Position numbers and translations under genes: made by a program. Under the pieces are notes generated by a model. It did not search any database and had not been told where the DNA came from. It was given only the letters and a program-made list of their open reading frames with translations. Of a stretch of DNA of 38,599 nucleotides, positions 8,483 to 17,612 are shown one piece after another. Every line of letters starts with the position of its first letter. Position 1 is the first letter of the stretch. The DNA is from an uncultured Muribaculum sp. (GTDB lineage: Bacteria > Bacteroidota > Bacteroidia > Bacteroidales > Muribaculaceae), in the NCBI GenBank assembly GCA_910578835.1, contig CAJTSK010000024.1:1-38599 (forward strand), in the 5' to 3' direction.

Positions 8483-10162
8483 ATGAAAACTAAAATATTA
8501 TTAGCCGCTCTCTTTGCAGGCAGTCTCGCGCTTACTTCATGTGAAGACTTCCTGACTCAGCAGAATACCACCCAGGGCAGCGACGGGTCGTTTATCGACA
8601 ATGACGGCGCCGTGCTTGCCACTACGGCACCTCTATATAACTATGTATGGAACAGCTTCAACGACAAGGCATACTATAGCATGGGCGACGGACGTTCCAA
8701 CAACATTACCGCAAGATGGTCGGATTATATCTATCCATATACCAATTTTACCGAAACATCGCTTTCTCCCGGTCTGGAAGATTCGTGGAATGCATTTTAC
8801 TCGGTAGTGGCGCAGTCCAACAATGTAGTCAACCGTATCCTTAACTCAGGTCCCGGTGCTTCCGAGGCAGCCAAGATACAGGGTATGGCTGAGGCACGGT
8901 TTATGCGCGGACTCGCTTACTGGTATATCGGTTCGCTCTGGAACAAGGCGATTATCTACACCAACACTACCGATGCAGCCGCCAATCCAGTGCTTCCCGC
9001 CCATCGCGTGACCGATGTCATGGAGTTTGCCGTCCGCGACCTTGAGTATGCTGCTGCCAATCTTGCCCCGCAGTCATCACAGGCCGGTCGTGTGACAAAG
9101 TATAGCGCGTTCGGCATGCTTTCCCGCGTATATCTCTCTATGGCCGGACTTACCACCGACGGAGCCTACGACGGCACCAACATAGCCACCGACTTCAACC
9201 GCGGCGTGCGCAACACCTACTATCTTGACCTTGCCGGGAAAGCGGCGCTCAAGTGTATAGAAGGTCCTGCCGAACTGATGGAAAATTACGGTGACCTTTT
9301 TGCCGTGAAGACATGGAACAACAACAAGGAATCCCTTTTCCAGCTGCAATGGCTTCAGGGTGCCACAAGCGCCATAGGCTGGGGCTGTAACAATGCCATC
9401 TCCGCCTTCTTCGGATGGTCGACCATGGTATGTGAGGTGAACTGGGGTAACGCTACCTACGCGTCTTACGACCTTGTACGCACATACGACAAGCAGGACC
9501 GCATACGCCGTCACTATACCATTGCCACTGTCGGAGAGTTTTATCCCGACCTCAATGTTGAAAACGGCGGTTACACCTATAATGTCACCGAGAGCGACTA
9601 TGCCAAGAAGTGCAATGTGAAGAAACACGTAATCGGCAAGCTCGATGACAATGGTCAGAGCTATCAGCAGTCATCGGGTGTCAACACCTACATGCTTCGT
9701 CTTGCCGAGGTATATCTTAACCTTGCCGAAGCTATACTTGGCAACAACGCTTCGACTTCCGATGCCACTGCGCTTGAATATTTCAACCGTGTGCGCACCC
9801 GTGCAGGCATGCCTAAGCTAAATCGTATCGACTACGACGCTATTCATTATGAGCGCCGTATAGAGCTTGCCTTCGAGGGTCAGTACTGGTATGACCTTCT
9901 TCGCCGCTCTTATTATATGCAGTCAGAAGTGGTCACCTATCTCAATCATCAGGACCGTAACGCAAGCTACGAGTGGAATGAAGAGGAAGAGTGTCAGTAT
10001 GAGAAGACAGCTGACGCCACTGACGTTGACCAGGCTACTGTAGCGCGACTTACACTTCCTGTATCGGATGTTGATGCAGGTAGAAACCCGCTGCTCAAAG
10101 AGACCCCCGTGGCTTACCAGTTTGGAGCCCGTGAGATTTCGGTTGAAGATTTATATAAATAA
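8483..10162 (+). CDS. susD: SusD/RagB-type surface glycan-binding lipoprotein
   Basis: A 559-residue lipoprotein that forms the lid of the SusC transporter and captures oligosaccharides at the cell surface. The lipobox ends at Cys20 (LTSC) and is followed by Glu-Asp, an acidic pattern seen in surface-exported Bacteroidetes lipoproteins. The alpha-helical TPR-like body carries typical SusD stretches (EARFMRGLAYWYIG, RLAEVYLNLAEA, ERRIELAFEGQYWYDLLR). It follows susC by 20 bases in the same operon. The ligand is inferred to be xylo-oligosaccharide from the neighbouring GH10 and GH67 genes. Confidence 0.95.
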   Translation: MKTKILLAALFAGSLALTSCEDFLTQQNTTQGSDGSFIDNDGAVLATTAPLYNYVWNSFNDKAYYSMGDGRSNNITARWSDYIYPYTNFTETSLSPGLEDSWNAFYSVVAQSNNVVNRILNSGPGASEAAKIQGMAEARFMRGLAYWYIGSLWNKAIIYTNTTDAAANPVLPAHRVTDVMEFAVRDLEYAAANLAPQSSQAGRVTKYSAFGMLSRVYLSMAGLTTDGAYDGTNIATDFNRGVRNTYYLDLAGKAALKCIEGPAELMENYGDLFAVKTWNNNKESLFQLQWLQGATSAIGWGCNNAISAFFGWSTMVCEVNWGNATYASYDLVRTYDKQDRIRRHYTIATVGEFYPDLNVENGGYTYNVTESDYAKKCNVKKHVIGKLDDNGQSYQQSSGVNTYMLRLAEVYLNLAEAILGNNASTSDATALEYFNRVRTRAGMPKLNRIDYDAIHYERRIELAFEGQYWYDLLRRSYYMQSEVVTYLNHQDRNASYEWNEEEECQYEKTADATDVDQATVARLTLPVSDVDAGRNPLLKETPVAYQFGAREISVEDLYK

Positions 10163-10179
10163 TATCATTAAGCAACAAC

Positions 10180-11613
10180 ATGAAAAGTTTAAAATATATA
10201 TGGCTTTCAGCCTTAGCTGTACTGTCAATCGGGATGGTCGCCTGTAACGACGATGACCCTTACTTTGACGAGGACAACGCTAAGACAACTCCTGTAGTAA
10301 ATAAGGTATATCTTGAGGATGTAAAGTCGTCAGTGCCCGACCGCGAGGTTACCTATGCGCGTCTTGGTCAGATGATTCGCCTTGAGGGTAGCGGGTTTAT
10401 AGGCATAAAAAATGTGTATGTCAACGGTTACGACACCTACTTTAACCGCGCCTATGTGAGCGACAACTCCATGCTTGTGACTCTCAACGCCAAGACTCCC
10501 GTAGCCGATGCCGATCCCGAGGAACGCAACATAATCCGTCTTGTAAAGGATGGAGCCGAGGGAGTATGTGAATTTGAAATCCGTGCCGCTTCTCCCTCTG
10601 TGACCTCTGTAAGCAACACTCTTCCCGTTGCCGGTGAGCGTGTCGTGGTGTTCGGCGGCTCATTGCAGGAAGTAAGCAAGGTCACTCTCCCCGGCGGAGT
10701 AGAGGTGACCGAGGGCATAACCAGCGACAATGAGGATGGCGAATGGTTCTCGTTTGTGATGCCTTCAGGCGTTACCGAAGGTGGTGCTATTGTTGCTGTC
10801 GGAGCCAACGGTATCGCCCAGACCCCTGACTATTTCAACAATCGTAACTGCATGATTCTCGACTTTGACGGAGCCGGCACCCAGGGCTACTGGAGCTGGA
10901 AAGAAGATGGCTCTATGATTAACGCCGATGACCTTGCCGATGACCCCGAGGGTAAATATGGCAAGTGCTGGCAGGTAGTGCCCGACCGTCTGCTCGCCGC
11001 CGGTGTGCCTTCAGGCAAGCCGCGTGTTACAGAATGCTGGACAGCAGGTAACGACGACACTCTTGACGACTGGACCCGCATGACACAGTATATCGCACCT
11101 GAGACTTCTCTTACCAAAGTGGCACTTCAGTTTGAAATCAATGTGCCTGAGCCTTGGGAGACAACCGGACAGATTGAGATTGCTCTCATCAATAATTACA
11201 ACTGGGCGGGTTACGGCTCTGACGACCGTTATGGCGCGACTTATTTCTACATCCCCTGGCTCGGAACCGATGCGGAAGGTAATCCTGCCAATATCCCCTT
11301 CAAGACCGATGGATGGCAGACAGTCACCATACCCTTGTCGGAACTTAACAAATACAAGACTATCTTCAACGACAGCGAGGCTGCTGTAAAGCCTGTGTTC
11401 CAGGATGTAATCGACGAGCGTAACAATTCGTCTTACCGTAACTTCGGTATGGGATTTGTCAACAGCGATATTGAAATTGCAAAGGGCAGTGACACATTTA
11501 AATTCAAGTCTACCGCCTTTAATGGTCCCAAGATGTATGTCGACAACTGGCGCATCGTACCTTATGAATTTGTGGTCATCTCCGATTATCCCGAAGATGA
11601 AGAAGCAGAGTAA
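10180..11613 (+). CDS. Surface glycan-binding lipoprotein with IPT/TIG domains (SGBP-B-like)
   Basis: A 477-residue lipoprotein with lipobox Cys22 (MVAC) followed by Asn-Asp-Asp-Asp, suggesting surface display. Residues about 40-135 and 136-220 look like two IPT/TIG immunoglobulin-like domains (RLEGSGF, PVAGERVVVFG). The rest (about 225-465) is a beta-rich, Trp- and Tyr-rich region (YWSWKEDG, WTRMTQYIA, YIPWLG) like the terminal binding domain of Bacteroides surface glycan-binding proteins. Such proteins sit between susD and the surface xylanase in other xylan loci and hold polysaccharide on the cell. It lies 17 bases after susD. It has no catalytic motif that I recognise. Confidence 0.82.
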   Translation: MKSLKYIWLSALAVLSIGMVACNDDDPYFDEDNAKTTPVVNKVYLEDVKSSVPDREVTYARLGQMIRLEGSGFIGIKNVYVNGYDTYFNRAYVSDNSMLVTLNAKTPVADADPEERNIIRLVKDGAEGVCEFEIRAASPSVTSVSNTLPVAGERVVVFGGSLQEVSKVTLPGGVEVTEGITSDNEDGEWFSFVMPSGVTEGGAIVAVGANGIAQTPDYFNNRNCMILDFDGAGTQGYWSWKEDGSMINADDLADDPEGKYGKCWQVVPDRLLAAGVPSGKPRVTECWTAGNDDTLDDWTRMTQYIAPETSLTKVALQFEINVPEPWETTGQIEIALINNYNWAGYGSDDRYGATYFYIPWLGTDAEGNPANIPFKTDGWQTVTIPLSELNKYKTIFNDSEAAVKPVFQDVIDERNNSSYRNFGMGFVNSDIEIAKGSDTFKFKSTAFNGPKMYVDNWRIVPYEFVVISDYPEDEEAE

Positions 11614-11636
11614 TCATTTAAACCAAGAATTACACA

Positions 11637-14003
11637 ATGAAACCAAATAAATTGATATTTCCGTCAGTTGCACTTGCCACAATGATGGCAGGTTGCGATG
11701 ACCAGGTTATGGAATGGAAGGAGAGCGACCCCACAGTCGAGGTGTCGGAAATCCCTCTTCAGCTTGCTGAACAGATATCACTCTACAAGCCCATCAAAGA
11801 GTATGTGGCGCAATATCGTCCCGGTCTTAACCTTTCGCTTGGAATGGGTGCCGACATGTATCTCGACGATCCCGCCTACAAGGCGATTGTCGACGAGAAC
11901 TTCACCGGAGTCACCCTCGGCAACGCCATGAAGATGGGGGCGTTGATGAAGTCAAACGGTACACTCGACTTCACGACGGTCGACCGTGTGCTTGCCGCGC
12001 TTCCTGTCGGGATGAAGCTTTACGGTCATAACATGCTCTGGCACTCTCAGCAGCAGCAGACTTACCTGAAATCTCTCATCGCTCCTGAAATGAAGGTTGA
12101 GGTAAGCGGCGATGATGTATGTGTCAACGTGATAAGTAACTCTGACTTTGAGGATGGTACCTATGCCGGATGGACAGGACTTTGGGGCAAATATACATAC
12201 GCCGTAGAGCAGCCGGGTCATGAGAGTGACTATGCCTTGCACTTCACGATGAGCGACGAGACTGTCGTCAATCATGACTGCCAGCTTTTCTGGCCCACTA
12301 ATCTTATTGTCGGCGAGACGTATGCTTACTCTTTCTATGTAAAATCCGACTGTAATCTTACTGTACAGTTCATGGGGCAGAACGAGTCTTACGGAGGTAT
12401 CTACAAGGATTCTTTCACTGCCGGCTCTGACTGGACCTACTGCACGGGAGAGTTTGTGTACGACGAGAAGAGCACTGCCGATATATGTCGTGTAGGTATT
12501 CAGTTCGGAGGCACTCCGGGCAGCAACCTGTGGGTTGACGACTTTAAATTCGGTGTCAAGAACGACGGTCCGAAGAATCTCTGTGACAATGGTAACTTTG
12601 CCGACGGTACAGCGGGTTGGACTCTTCAGAACACCGGAGCAGGCGTAGAAGTTGTCGAAATCGGTGACGCTCCTTCCGGCAACAAGAATGTGCTCAAGAT
12701 GACTGCTTCCGATGCTTCTGCAAACGCATGGGATCTTCAGGTAATATCACCGGAAATTCCGATTGTGACACCCGGAGCTAAGGTTGCGCTGTCGTTCTAC
12801 GTGAAGTCTGACCAGGCAGGTCAGGGTCGTGTGTCGTTTAATGACGCTATTTCTAACAAATGGCCGTGGATGAACTGGACCGGCTCGCAGTCGAGCTGGA
12901 CCGAGGCATTTGAGACTTCTACCGGATGGACATATATTGATGTTGTACTCCAGGATTACAAAGCCAACTTTGAGGAGGGCTTTACCACTTGGCAGTTCAA
13001 TCTTGACTTCGGCTATCTGCCGGGAGTGACCTATTACATTGATAATGTGACAGTGACCGAAGTTACAGAGGAGCCCACACAGGTTAAACGTCGTGCAGGT
13101 GGCATCACCTACGTGCTCAAGAGTGCAGAGGAGAAAAAGCAGATACTCACCGATGCGATGGAGCAGTGGATCAAGGGTGTTGCCGAACATGTAGGCGACC
13201 GTGTAGACGCGTGGGATGTAATCAACGAACCTATCACCGACGGAGCTCCACGTTGGCGCGGTATTGACGGTGTATTCGGCAGCAATGCAAGTGACGGCAC
13301 ACCCGATGCGGCGCCCGAGGAAAGCGAGACAACCGGTCTTGTGCTCAACTGGGCGTCAGATGCCGGCAATCAACACTGGTACTGGGGTCATTATCTTGGA
13401 AAGGATTATGCTGTGAAGGCATTTGAATTTGCCCGTACTTACGCTCCCAATGCCAAGCTCTTTGTCAACGATTATAATCTTGAAAGCAATCCTGCCAAAC
13501 TTGCCGAGTTGATTAACTTCGTCAAGTATATCGATGAGAATGGCGGACATGTTGACGGTATAGGCACTCAGATGCATGTCAATGTCAATATCTCTAAAGA
13601 GAATGTCGACGCTATGTTCAAGACTCTTGCCGCTACCGGTAAGCTTGTGCGCATCACCGAGCTTGACGTTGCATTCGGCGTGGAAGCCGGCAAGACCGTG
13701 ACTCCGTCGGCAGAGCAGCTTATACAGCAGGGTGAGACCTACCGTATGATTATCAGCTCATATTTTGAGAATGTGCCCGAGGCTCAACAGTCGGCTGTCA
13801 CCATATGGACTCTTTCCGACAACAAGAAGGAGCACGAATATTGGTTGACCGGCGACGCTCCCAACATCTTTGACAGCAACTATCAGCGTAAGGTAGCTTA
13901 CAAGGGTGTATGCGATGCTATCGCCGGAAGCAACATCGCCGACTCTTTCTCCGGTGAGAGCTGGAAAGATCTTCATAAAACAAATGAAGAAGTGACTGAA
14001 TAA
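11637..14003 (+). CDS. Surface GH10 endo-xylanase with two CBM-like modules inserted in the barrel
   Basis: A 788-residue lipoprotein (Cys20, followed by Asp-Asp) that hydrolyses internal beta-1,4 bonds of xylan. The GH10 barrel is split: its N-terminal part covers about 45-155, with the substrate motif GHNMLWHSQ at 130-138. Two beta-sandwich modules of CBM4/9 type follow at about 163-312 and 314-482, each starting with a (N/D)xxF(E/A)DG...GW pattern and ending in WVDDF or YIDNV. The barrel resumes near 490. The acid/base is Glu531 (VINEP) and the nucleophile Glu675 (ITELD). The 144-residue gap between them is wider than the usual ~105 because of an insert after the acid/base. This layout is known from Bacteroides and Prevotella surface xylanases. 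Confidence 0.93.
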   Translation: MKPNKLIFPSVALATMMAGCDDQVMEWKESDPTVEVSEIPLQLAEQISLYKPIKEYVAQYRPGLNLSLGMGADMYLDDPAYKAIVDENFTGVTLGNAMKMGALMKSNGTLDFTTVDRVLAALPVGMKLYGHNMLWHSQQQQTYLKSLIAPEMKVEVSGDDVCVNVISNSDFEDGTYAGWTGLWGKYTYAVEQPGHESDYALHFTMSDETVVNHDCQLFWPTNLIVGETYAYSFYVKSDCNLTVQFMGQNESYGGIYKDSFTAGSDWTYCTGEFVYDEKSTADICRVGIQFGGTPGSNLWVDDFKFGVKNDGPKNLCDNGNFADGTAGWTLQNTGAGVEVVEIGDAPSGNKNVLKMTASDASANAWDLQVISPEIPIVTPGAKVALSFYVKSDQAGQGRVSFNDAISNKWPWMNWTGSQSSWTEAFETSTGWTYIDVVLQDYKANFEEGFTTWQFNLDFGYLPGVTYYIDNVTVTEVTEEPTQVKRRAGGITYVLKSAEEKKQILTDAMEQWIKGVAEHVGDRVDAWDVINEPITDGAPRWRGIDGVFGSNASDGTPDAAPEESETTGLVLNWASDAGNQHWYWGHYLGKDYAVKAFEFARTYAPNAKLFVNDYNLESNPAKLAELINFVKYIDENGGHVDGIGTQMHVNVNISKENVDAMFKTLAATGKLVRITELDVAFGVEAGKTVTPSAEQLIQQGETYRMIISSYFENVPEAQQSAVTIWTLSDNKKEHEYWLTGDAPNIFDSNYQRKVAYKGVCDAIAGSNIADSFSGESWKDLHKTNEEVTE

Positions 14004-14056
14004 TTGAATCTCTAATTTATCAAAATACGGAAGAATTAAGATATTTGCAGGTTTAC

Positions 14057-14071
14057 AGTAAAATTTTTACT
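14057..14071. repeat. 15-base perfect palindrome beside the internal promoter
   Basis: AGTAAAATTTTTACT has 7-base arms around one T. It ends nine bases before the -33 element of the promoter at 14081. Its position suits an operator, but AT-rich palindromes also arise by chance. Confidence 0.35.
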
Positions 14072-14080
14072 TAAAAATGA

Positions 14081-14111
14081 TTGGTGAAAATTATTAAAAA
14101 ACATAACTTTG
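14081..14111 (+). promoter_or_regulatory. Internal promoter before the GH35-like gene
   Basis: TTG at 14081-14083, a 20-base spacer and TAACTTTG at 14104-14111 match the Bacteroidetes consensus. Transcription should start near 14116, giving a leader of about 49 bases before the ATG at 14165. The last six genes of the locus can therefore be transcribed separately from susCD and the first GH10. Confidence 0.7.
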
Positions 14112-14164
14112 CTGTTAACATAATCTTAGTTCTTCTGTATTTTGGTCTTTTTATTTTAAGGATA

Positions 14165-15862
14165 ATGAAAAAAGTAATCGCATTACTGTGCGCGTGTCTA
14201 TGTATATCCGCTGCATCGGCTACCGGGGTGTCACTTCATAAACAAGGGAGTGCAACTCAGCTTCATGTTGACGGAAAGCCGTTTATCATTCTTGGCGGCG
14301 AGCTTGGCAACAGTTCTGCGTCGTCACCTGAAGACATCAAGCGCATATTTCCCAAACTTCAGCGCATGAATCTTAACACTGTGCTTGTGCCGGTGTACTG
14401 GGACATGGTGGAGCCGGTTGAAGGCGATTATGACTTTTCACTTATCGACTCGACTATTGAAGAGGCGCGTCGCTGTAATCTTAAAGTAGTGTTCCTCTGG
14501 TTTGGAGCATGGAAAAACTCCATGAGTTGCTATGCCCCTTCATGGTTTAAGGCTGACTATAAGAAATACCCCCGTGCATACACTGCCGAAGGTAAGCCGC
14601 TGGAGATAGCAAGCGCTTTTTCCGAAAATGTATATCAGGCTGACTGCCGTGCGTTCAAGGCATGGCTTGGTCATCTTGCCGATATCGACAATGATGGCAC
14701 TGTATTGATGGTGCAGATAGAAAATGAGATAGGCATGCTTGAAGACGCGCGCGATTACTCCGCCGCGGCTCAGCGCGAGTATGACAAAGGTGTCCCCGCG
14801 GAGCTTATGGCCTTTCTTGAAAAAAATAAGAAATCACTTCATCCCCGGCTTTTGGCGCGTTGGCGCGACAACGGGATGAAGCACAATGGAAGCTGGCGCG
14901 AGGTATTCGGCGACGATATATATTCCGATGAGTATTTCATGGCGTGGAACTATGCCTGCTACGTGGAGCGTCTTGCCCGTGAGGCGCGCTCGATAATCGA
15001 CCGTCCGCTCTATGTCAACGCGGCTATGAACAGCCGCGGACGTAAGCCGGGAGAATACCCGTCGGCAGGTCCGCTCGCTCATCTTAAGGATATATGGCAC
15101 GCTGCGGCACCAACCCTTGACATGCTGTCGCCCGATCTTTACGACAAGGGTTTCGTAGACTGGGTGGCTCAGTATCACACACCTGACAATCCTCTGTTTA
15201 TTCCCGAAATACGCCGTTTTGACGGCAATGCCGCCCAGGCATATTATGTAATCGGTGAACATGACGCTATCGGTTTCAGCCCCTTTTCGATAGAAAATGG
15301 CAGCGACTCGCCTGCTTCGACACCGGTGAGAGGCTACGCTGCATTGAAGGAGCTTATGCCGCTGCTTGCAAAGTATCAGGGCAGGGGTGTTATGAACGGT
15401 TTATATTTTGACAATGACTCGACTGAACGCATATTGCGTCACAACGGACTTAAAATAACCGCCAACCACTACTTTACGTTGCCTTGGGATCCGAGAGCCA
15501 CCAACGGCTCGGAATGGATGCCGACAGGCGGTGTGATTATACGTGTCGCTGACGATGAATATATCGTAGCAGGTACAGGGCTTGTGGTGAAATTTGAAAA
15601 TGAGACCGAGAGCAGCGTCAAGCGTAATCTTGGCGAAGATGGTTTCCTTAATGCCGGCAGCGACCGTGGCGCGGTCACTCCCTCATGGGGAGGCGGCATG
15701 CGTGTGGGGCTTGCCTCGGTTGATGAGGTGGCGGTAAATCCCGACGGTACGCTGAGGTTTGTACGCCGTTATAATGGTGACGAGACCCATCAGGGACGTC
15801 ATGTGCGTATCGGTGTCGATGATTTCCAGGTGTTGCATGTAAAACTATATAAATATAAATAA
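14165..15862 (+). CDS. GH35-like glycoside hydrolase (DUF5597-type)
   Basis: A 565-residue secreted enzyme with a signal peptide (about 1-20, cut after ASA). A TIM barrel with GH35 features is visible: an early GGELGNSS strand, VPVYWDMVEP, the acid/base Glu188 in QIENEIG and the likely nucleophile Glu348 in FIPEIRR. The C-terminal beta-rich part resembles the DUF5597 domain found in Bacteroidetes GH35 proteins. Family members remove terminal beta-galactose; in a xylan locus the target may be a side chain. The open frame extends upstream to a TTG at 14081, but that codon is part of the promoter, so ATG 14165 is the start. It probably acts in the periplasm. The substrate is uncertain. Confidence 0.8.
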   Translation: MKKVIALLCACLCISAASATGVSLHKQGSATQLHVDGKPFIILGGELGNSSASSPEDIKRIFPKLQRMNLNTVLVPVYWDMVEPVEGDYDFSLIDSTIEEARRCNLKVVFLWFGAWKNSMSCYAPSWFKADYKKYPRAYTAEGKPLEIASAFSENVYQADCRAFKAWLGHLADIDNDGTVLMVQIENEIGMLEDARDYSAAAQREYDKGVPAELMAFLEKNKKSLHPRLLARWRDNGMKHNGSWREVFGDDIYSDEYFMAWNYACYVERLAREARSIIDRPLYVNAAMNSRGRKPGEYPSAGPLAHLKDIWHAAAPTLDMLSPDLYDKGFVDWVAQYHTPDNPLFIPEIRRFDGNAAQAYYVIGEHDAIGFSPFSIENGSDSPASTPVRGYAALKELMPLLAKYQGRGVMNGLYFDNDSTERILRHNGLKITANHYFTLPWDPRATNGSEWMPTGGVIIRVADDEYIVAGTGLVVKFENETESSVKRNLGEDGFLNAGSDRGAVTPSWGGGMRVGLASVDEVAVNPDGTLRFVRRYNGDETHQGRHVRIGVDDFQVLHVKLYKYK

Positions 15863-15870
15863 AAGTCATA

Positions 15871-17586
15871 ATGAAGCATTTAAAAGGATATTTATCTATT
15901 ACTATTGCTGCGACTATGGCGGCTACAGCTATGCCTGCCGAGGCTAAGGTGAAGCTGCCGCAAGTATTGTCGTCAGGCATGATTGTACAGAGAGAGGTGC
16001 CGGTAAGATTGTGGGGTACAGCTGATCCCGGCGAGCAGATTTTGATAAAGGTGACCGATGCAAAGAAAAAGCATGTCGGTTCGCGAAAGGGTGTGACGAC
16101 AGTAGCCGGTGATGATGGAAAATGGTCGGTTGAGCTTCCCGCCCTCAAGGTAGGTGGATCCTACACGTTTACAATAAATGACCTGACTCTTGACGATGTA
16201 TTGTCGGGTGACCTGTTCCTTTGCTCGGGACAGTCCAATATGGAGTTGCCTGTGGCGCGTGTCACCGACATGTTTGCCGATGAGATTGCCTCCTATTCGA
16301 GCAATGAGGTGCGTCAGTACTATGTGCCCCGTGAAGTGGAGTTCCATGCTCCGCTTGACGATACCAAGCCCGCTGCCTGGAAGCCTGCCACGCAAGACAA
16401 TGTAATGCGCTTTTCGGCTCTCGGCTATTTCTTTGCCAAAGACCTGAATGAACGCACAGGCGTCCCGGTAGGCATTATCAGCTCTAACTGGGGTGGTACA
16501 CCGGTAGAGGCATGGATTAGTGAGGAGTCGCTCGAAAAGTTCCCGCGTGCCATAAACGAGAAGCGGATATATGAAGATGACGCCTATCGCGAAAATATAA
16601 AGAAACTGGAGGCTCAGAACTATGCCCGCTGGAATGCCGCCCTCTATGCCGGAGACCCCGGTCTTCATGGCGAAAAGATGTGGTATGCTCCCGATCTTGA
16701 CGATTCAGGATGGTCGGTGGTTGACATACTTAGCGGTACTGTGACTGACGGTACCATAACCGGCGATGACATTCATAACGCATGGACCGGCAACAGATGG
16801 GGACGTGACGGACTAAATTCCATCAACGGTTCTCATTGGTTCCGTAAAAACGTGACTCTTACAGCGGCGCAGGCTGAGAAACCGGCAGTATTGCGTCTCG
16901 GTTGTATAATTGACGCCGATTCGGTATATGTCAACGGCACATTTGTCGGCACAACCTCATATCAGTATCCCCCGCGTATTTACAATGTGCCTGCCGGAGT
17001 GCTGAAAGAGGGCGAAAACAATATTACCGTAAGACTCTTCAGCCAGAACGGCAGTGGTAGTTTTGTTCCGGAAAAGCCTTATAAACTGCTTCTTGGCAAT
17101 GGGGAGGAGGTAAGCCTTGAAGGTGCATGGAGATATCATCTTGGCGCGCCTATGGTGCATGGTCCGGGCATGGAGTTCTGGGCTTACAAGCCTACGGTGT
17201 TGTATAATTCGATGATTCATCCGCTTGCCAATCTACCCATAGCGGGAGTGGTATGGTATCAGGGTGAGTCTAATGTTGGTCGACGCAATGAATATGGCGC
17301 GTTGCTCACTACCATGATTGCCGACTGGCGCAAGACTTTTGGCGATGAATCTATGCCGTTTTATATCGTTGAGCTTGCCGATTATCTTCATCCGAGTGAC
17401 AAAGGAGGCAGGGCGGCATGGGCTGAGATGCGCAAAGTGCAGGCACAGGTTGCCGACTCCGTACCCGGCGCGGAGCTTATACACAATTCCGACCTCGGCG
17501 AATGGAATGACATCCATCCGCTTGACAAGAAGACCCTCGGAGGCAGAGTGGCTGACGCTGTGACTGCCCGAGGCAATAAAAAGTAA
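15871..17586 (+). CDS. SGNH-type carbohydrate acetylesterase (SASA domain) with an inserted domain
   Basis: A 571-residue secreted esterase with a signal peptide cut after AEA (about residue 25). A short beta domain comes first, then the SASA/SGNH esterase with nucleophile Ser122 in CSGQSNME, the WYQGESN block near 469, and Asp547/His549 in NDIHP. Between the two halves of the esterase (about 255-425) lies a beta-rich jelly-roll-like insert (WYAPDLDDSGW...GSHWFRKNV...VYVNGTFVG). The automatic name for such proteins is sialate O-acetylesterase, but the xylan setting argues for removing acetyl groups from xylo-oligosaccharides. The SGNH-plus-insert layout recalls family CE20. The gene is eight bases after the GH35-like gene. 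Confidence 0.82.
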   Translation: MKHLKGYLSITIAATMAATAMPAEAKVKLPQVLSSGMIVQREVPVRLWGTADPGEQILIKVTDAKKKHVGSRKGVTTVAGDDGKWSVELPALKVGGSYTFTINDLTLDDVLSGDLFLCSGQSNMELPVARVTDMFADEIASYSSNEVRQYYVPREVEFHAPLDDTKPAAWKPATQDNVMRFSALGYFFAKDLNERTGVPVGIISSNWGGTPVEAWISEESLEKFPRAINEKRIYEDDAYRENIKKLEAQNYARWNAALYAGDPGLHGEKMWYAPDLDDSGWSVVDILSGTVTDGTITGDDIHNAWTGNRWGRDGLNSINGSHWFRKNVTLTAAQAEKPAVLRLGCIIDADSVYVNGTFVGTTSYQYPPRIYNVPAGVLKEGENNITVRLFSQNGSGSFVPEKPYKLLLGNGEEVSLEGAWRYHLGAPMVHGPGMEFWAYKPTVLYNSMIHPLANLPIAGVVWYQGESNVGRRNEYGALLTTMIADWRKTFGDESMPFYIVELADYLHPSDKGGRAAWAEMRKVQAQVADSVPGAELIHNSDLGEWNDIHPLDKKTLGGRVADAVTARGNKK

Positions 17587-17612
17587 TCAATCACGACCTT
17601 AGATAAATTAAT

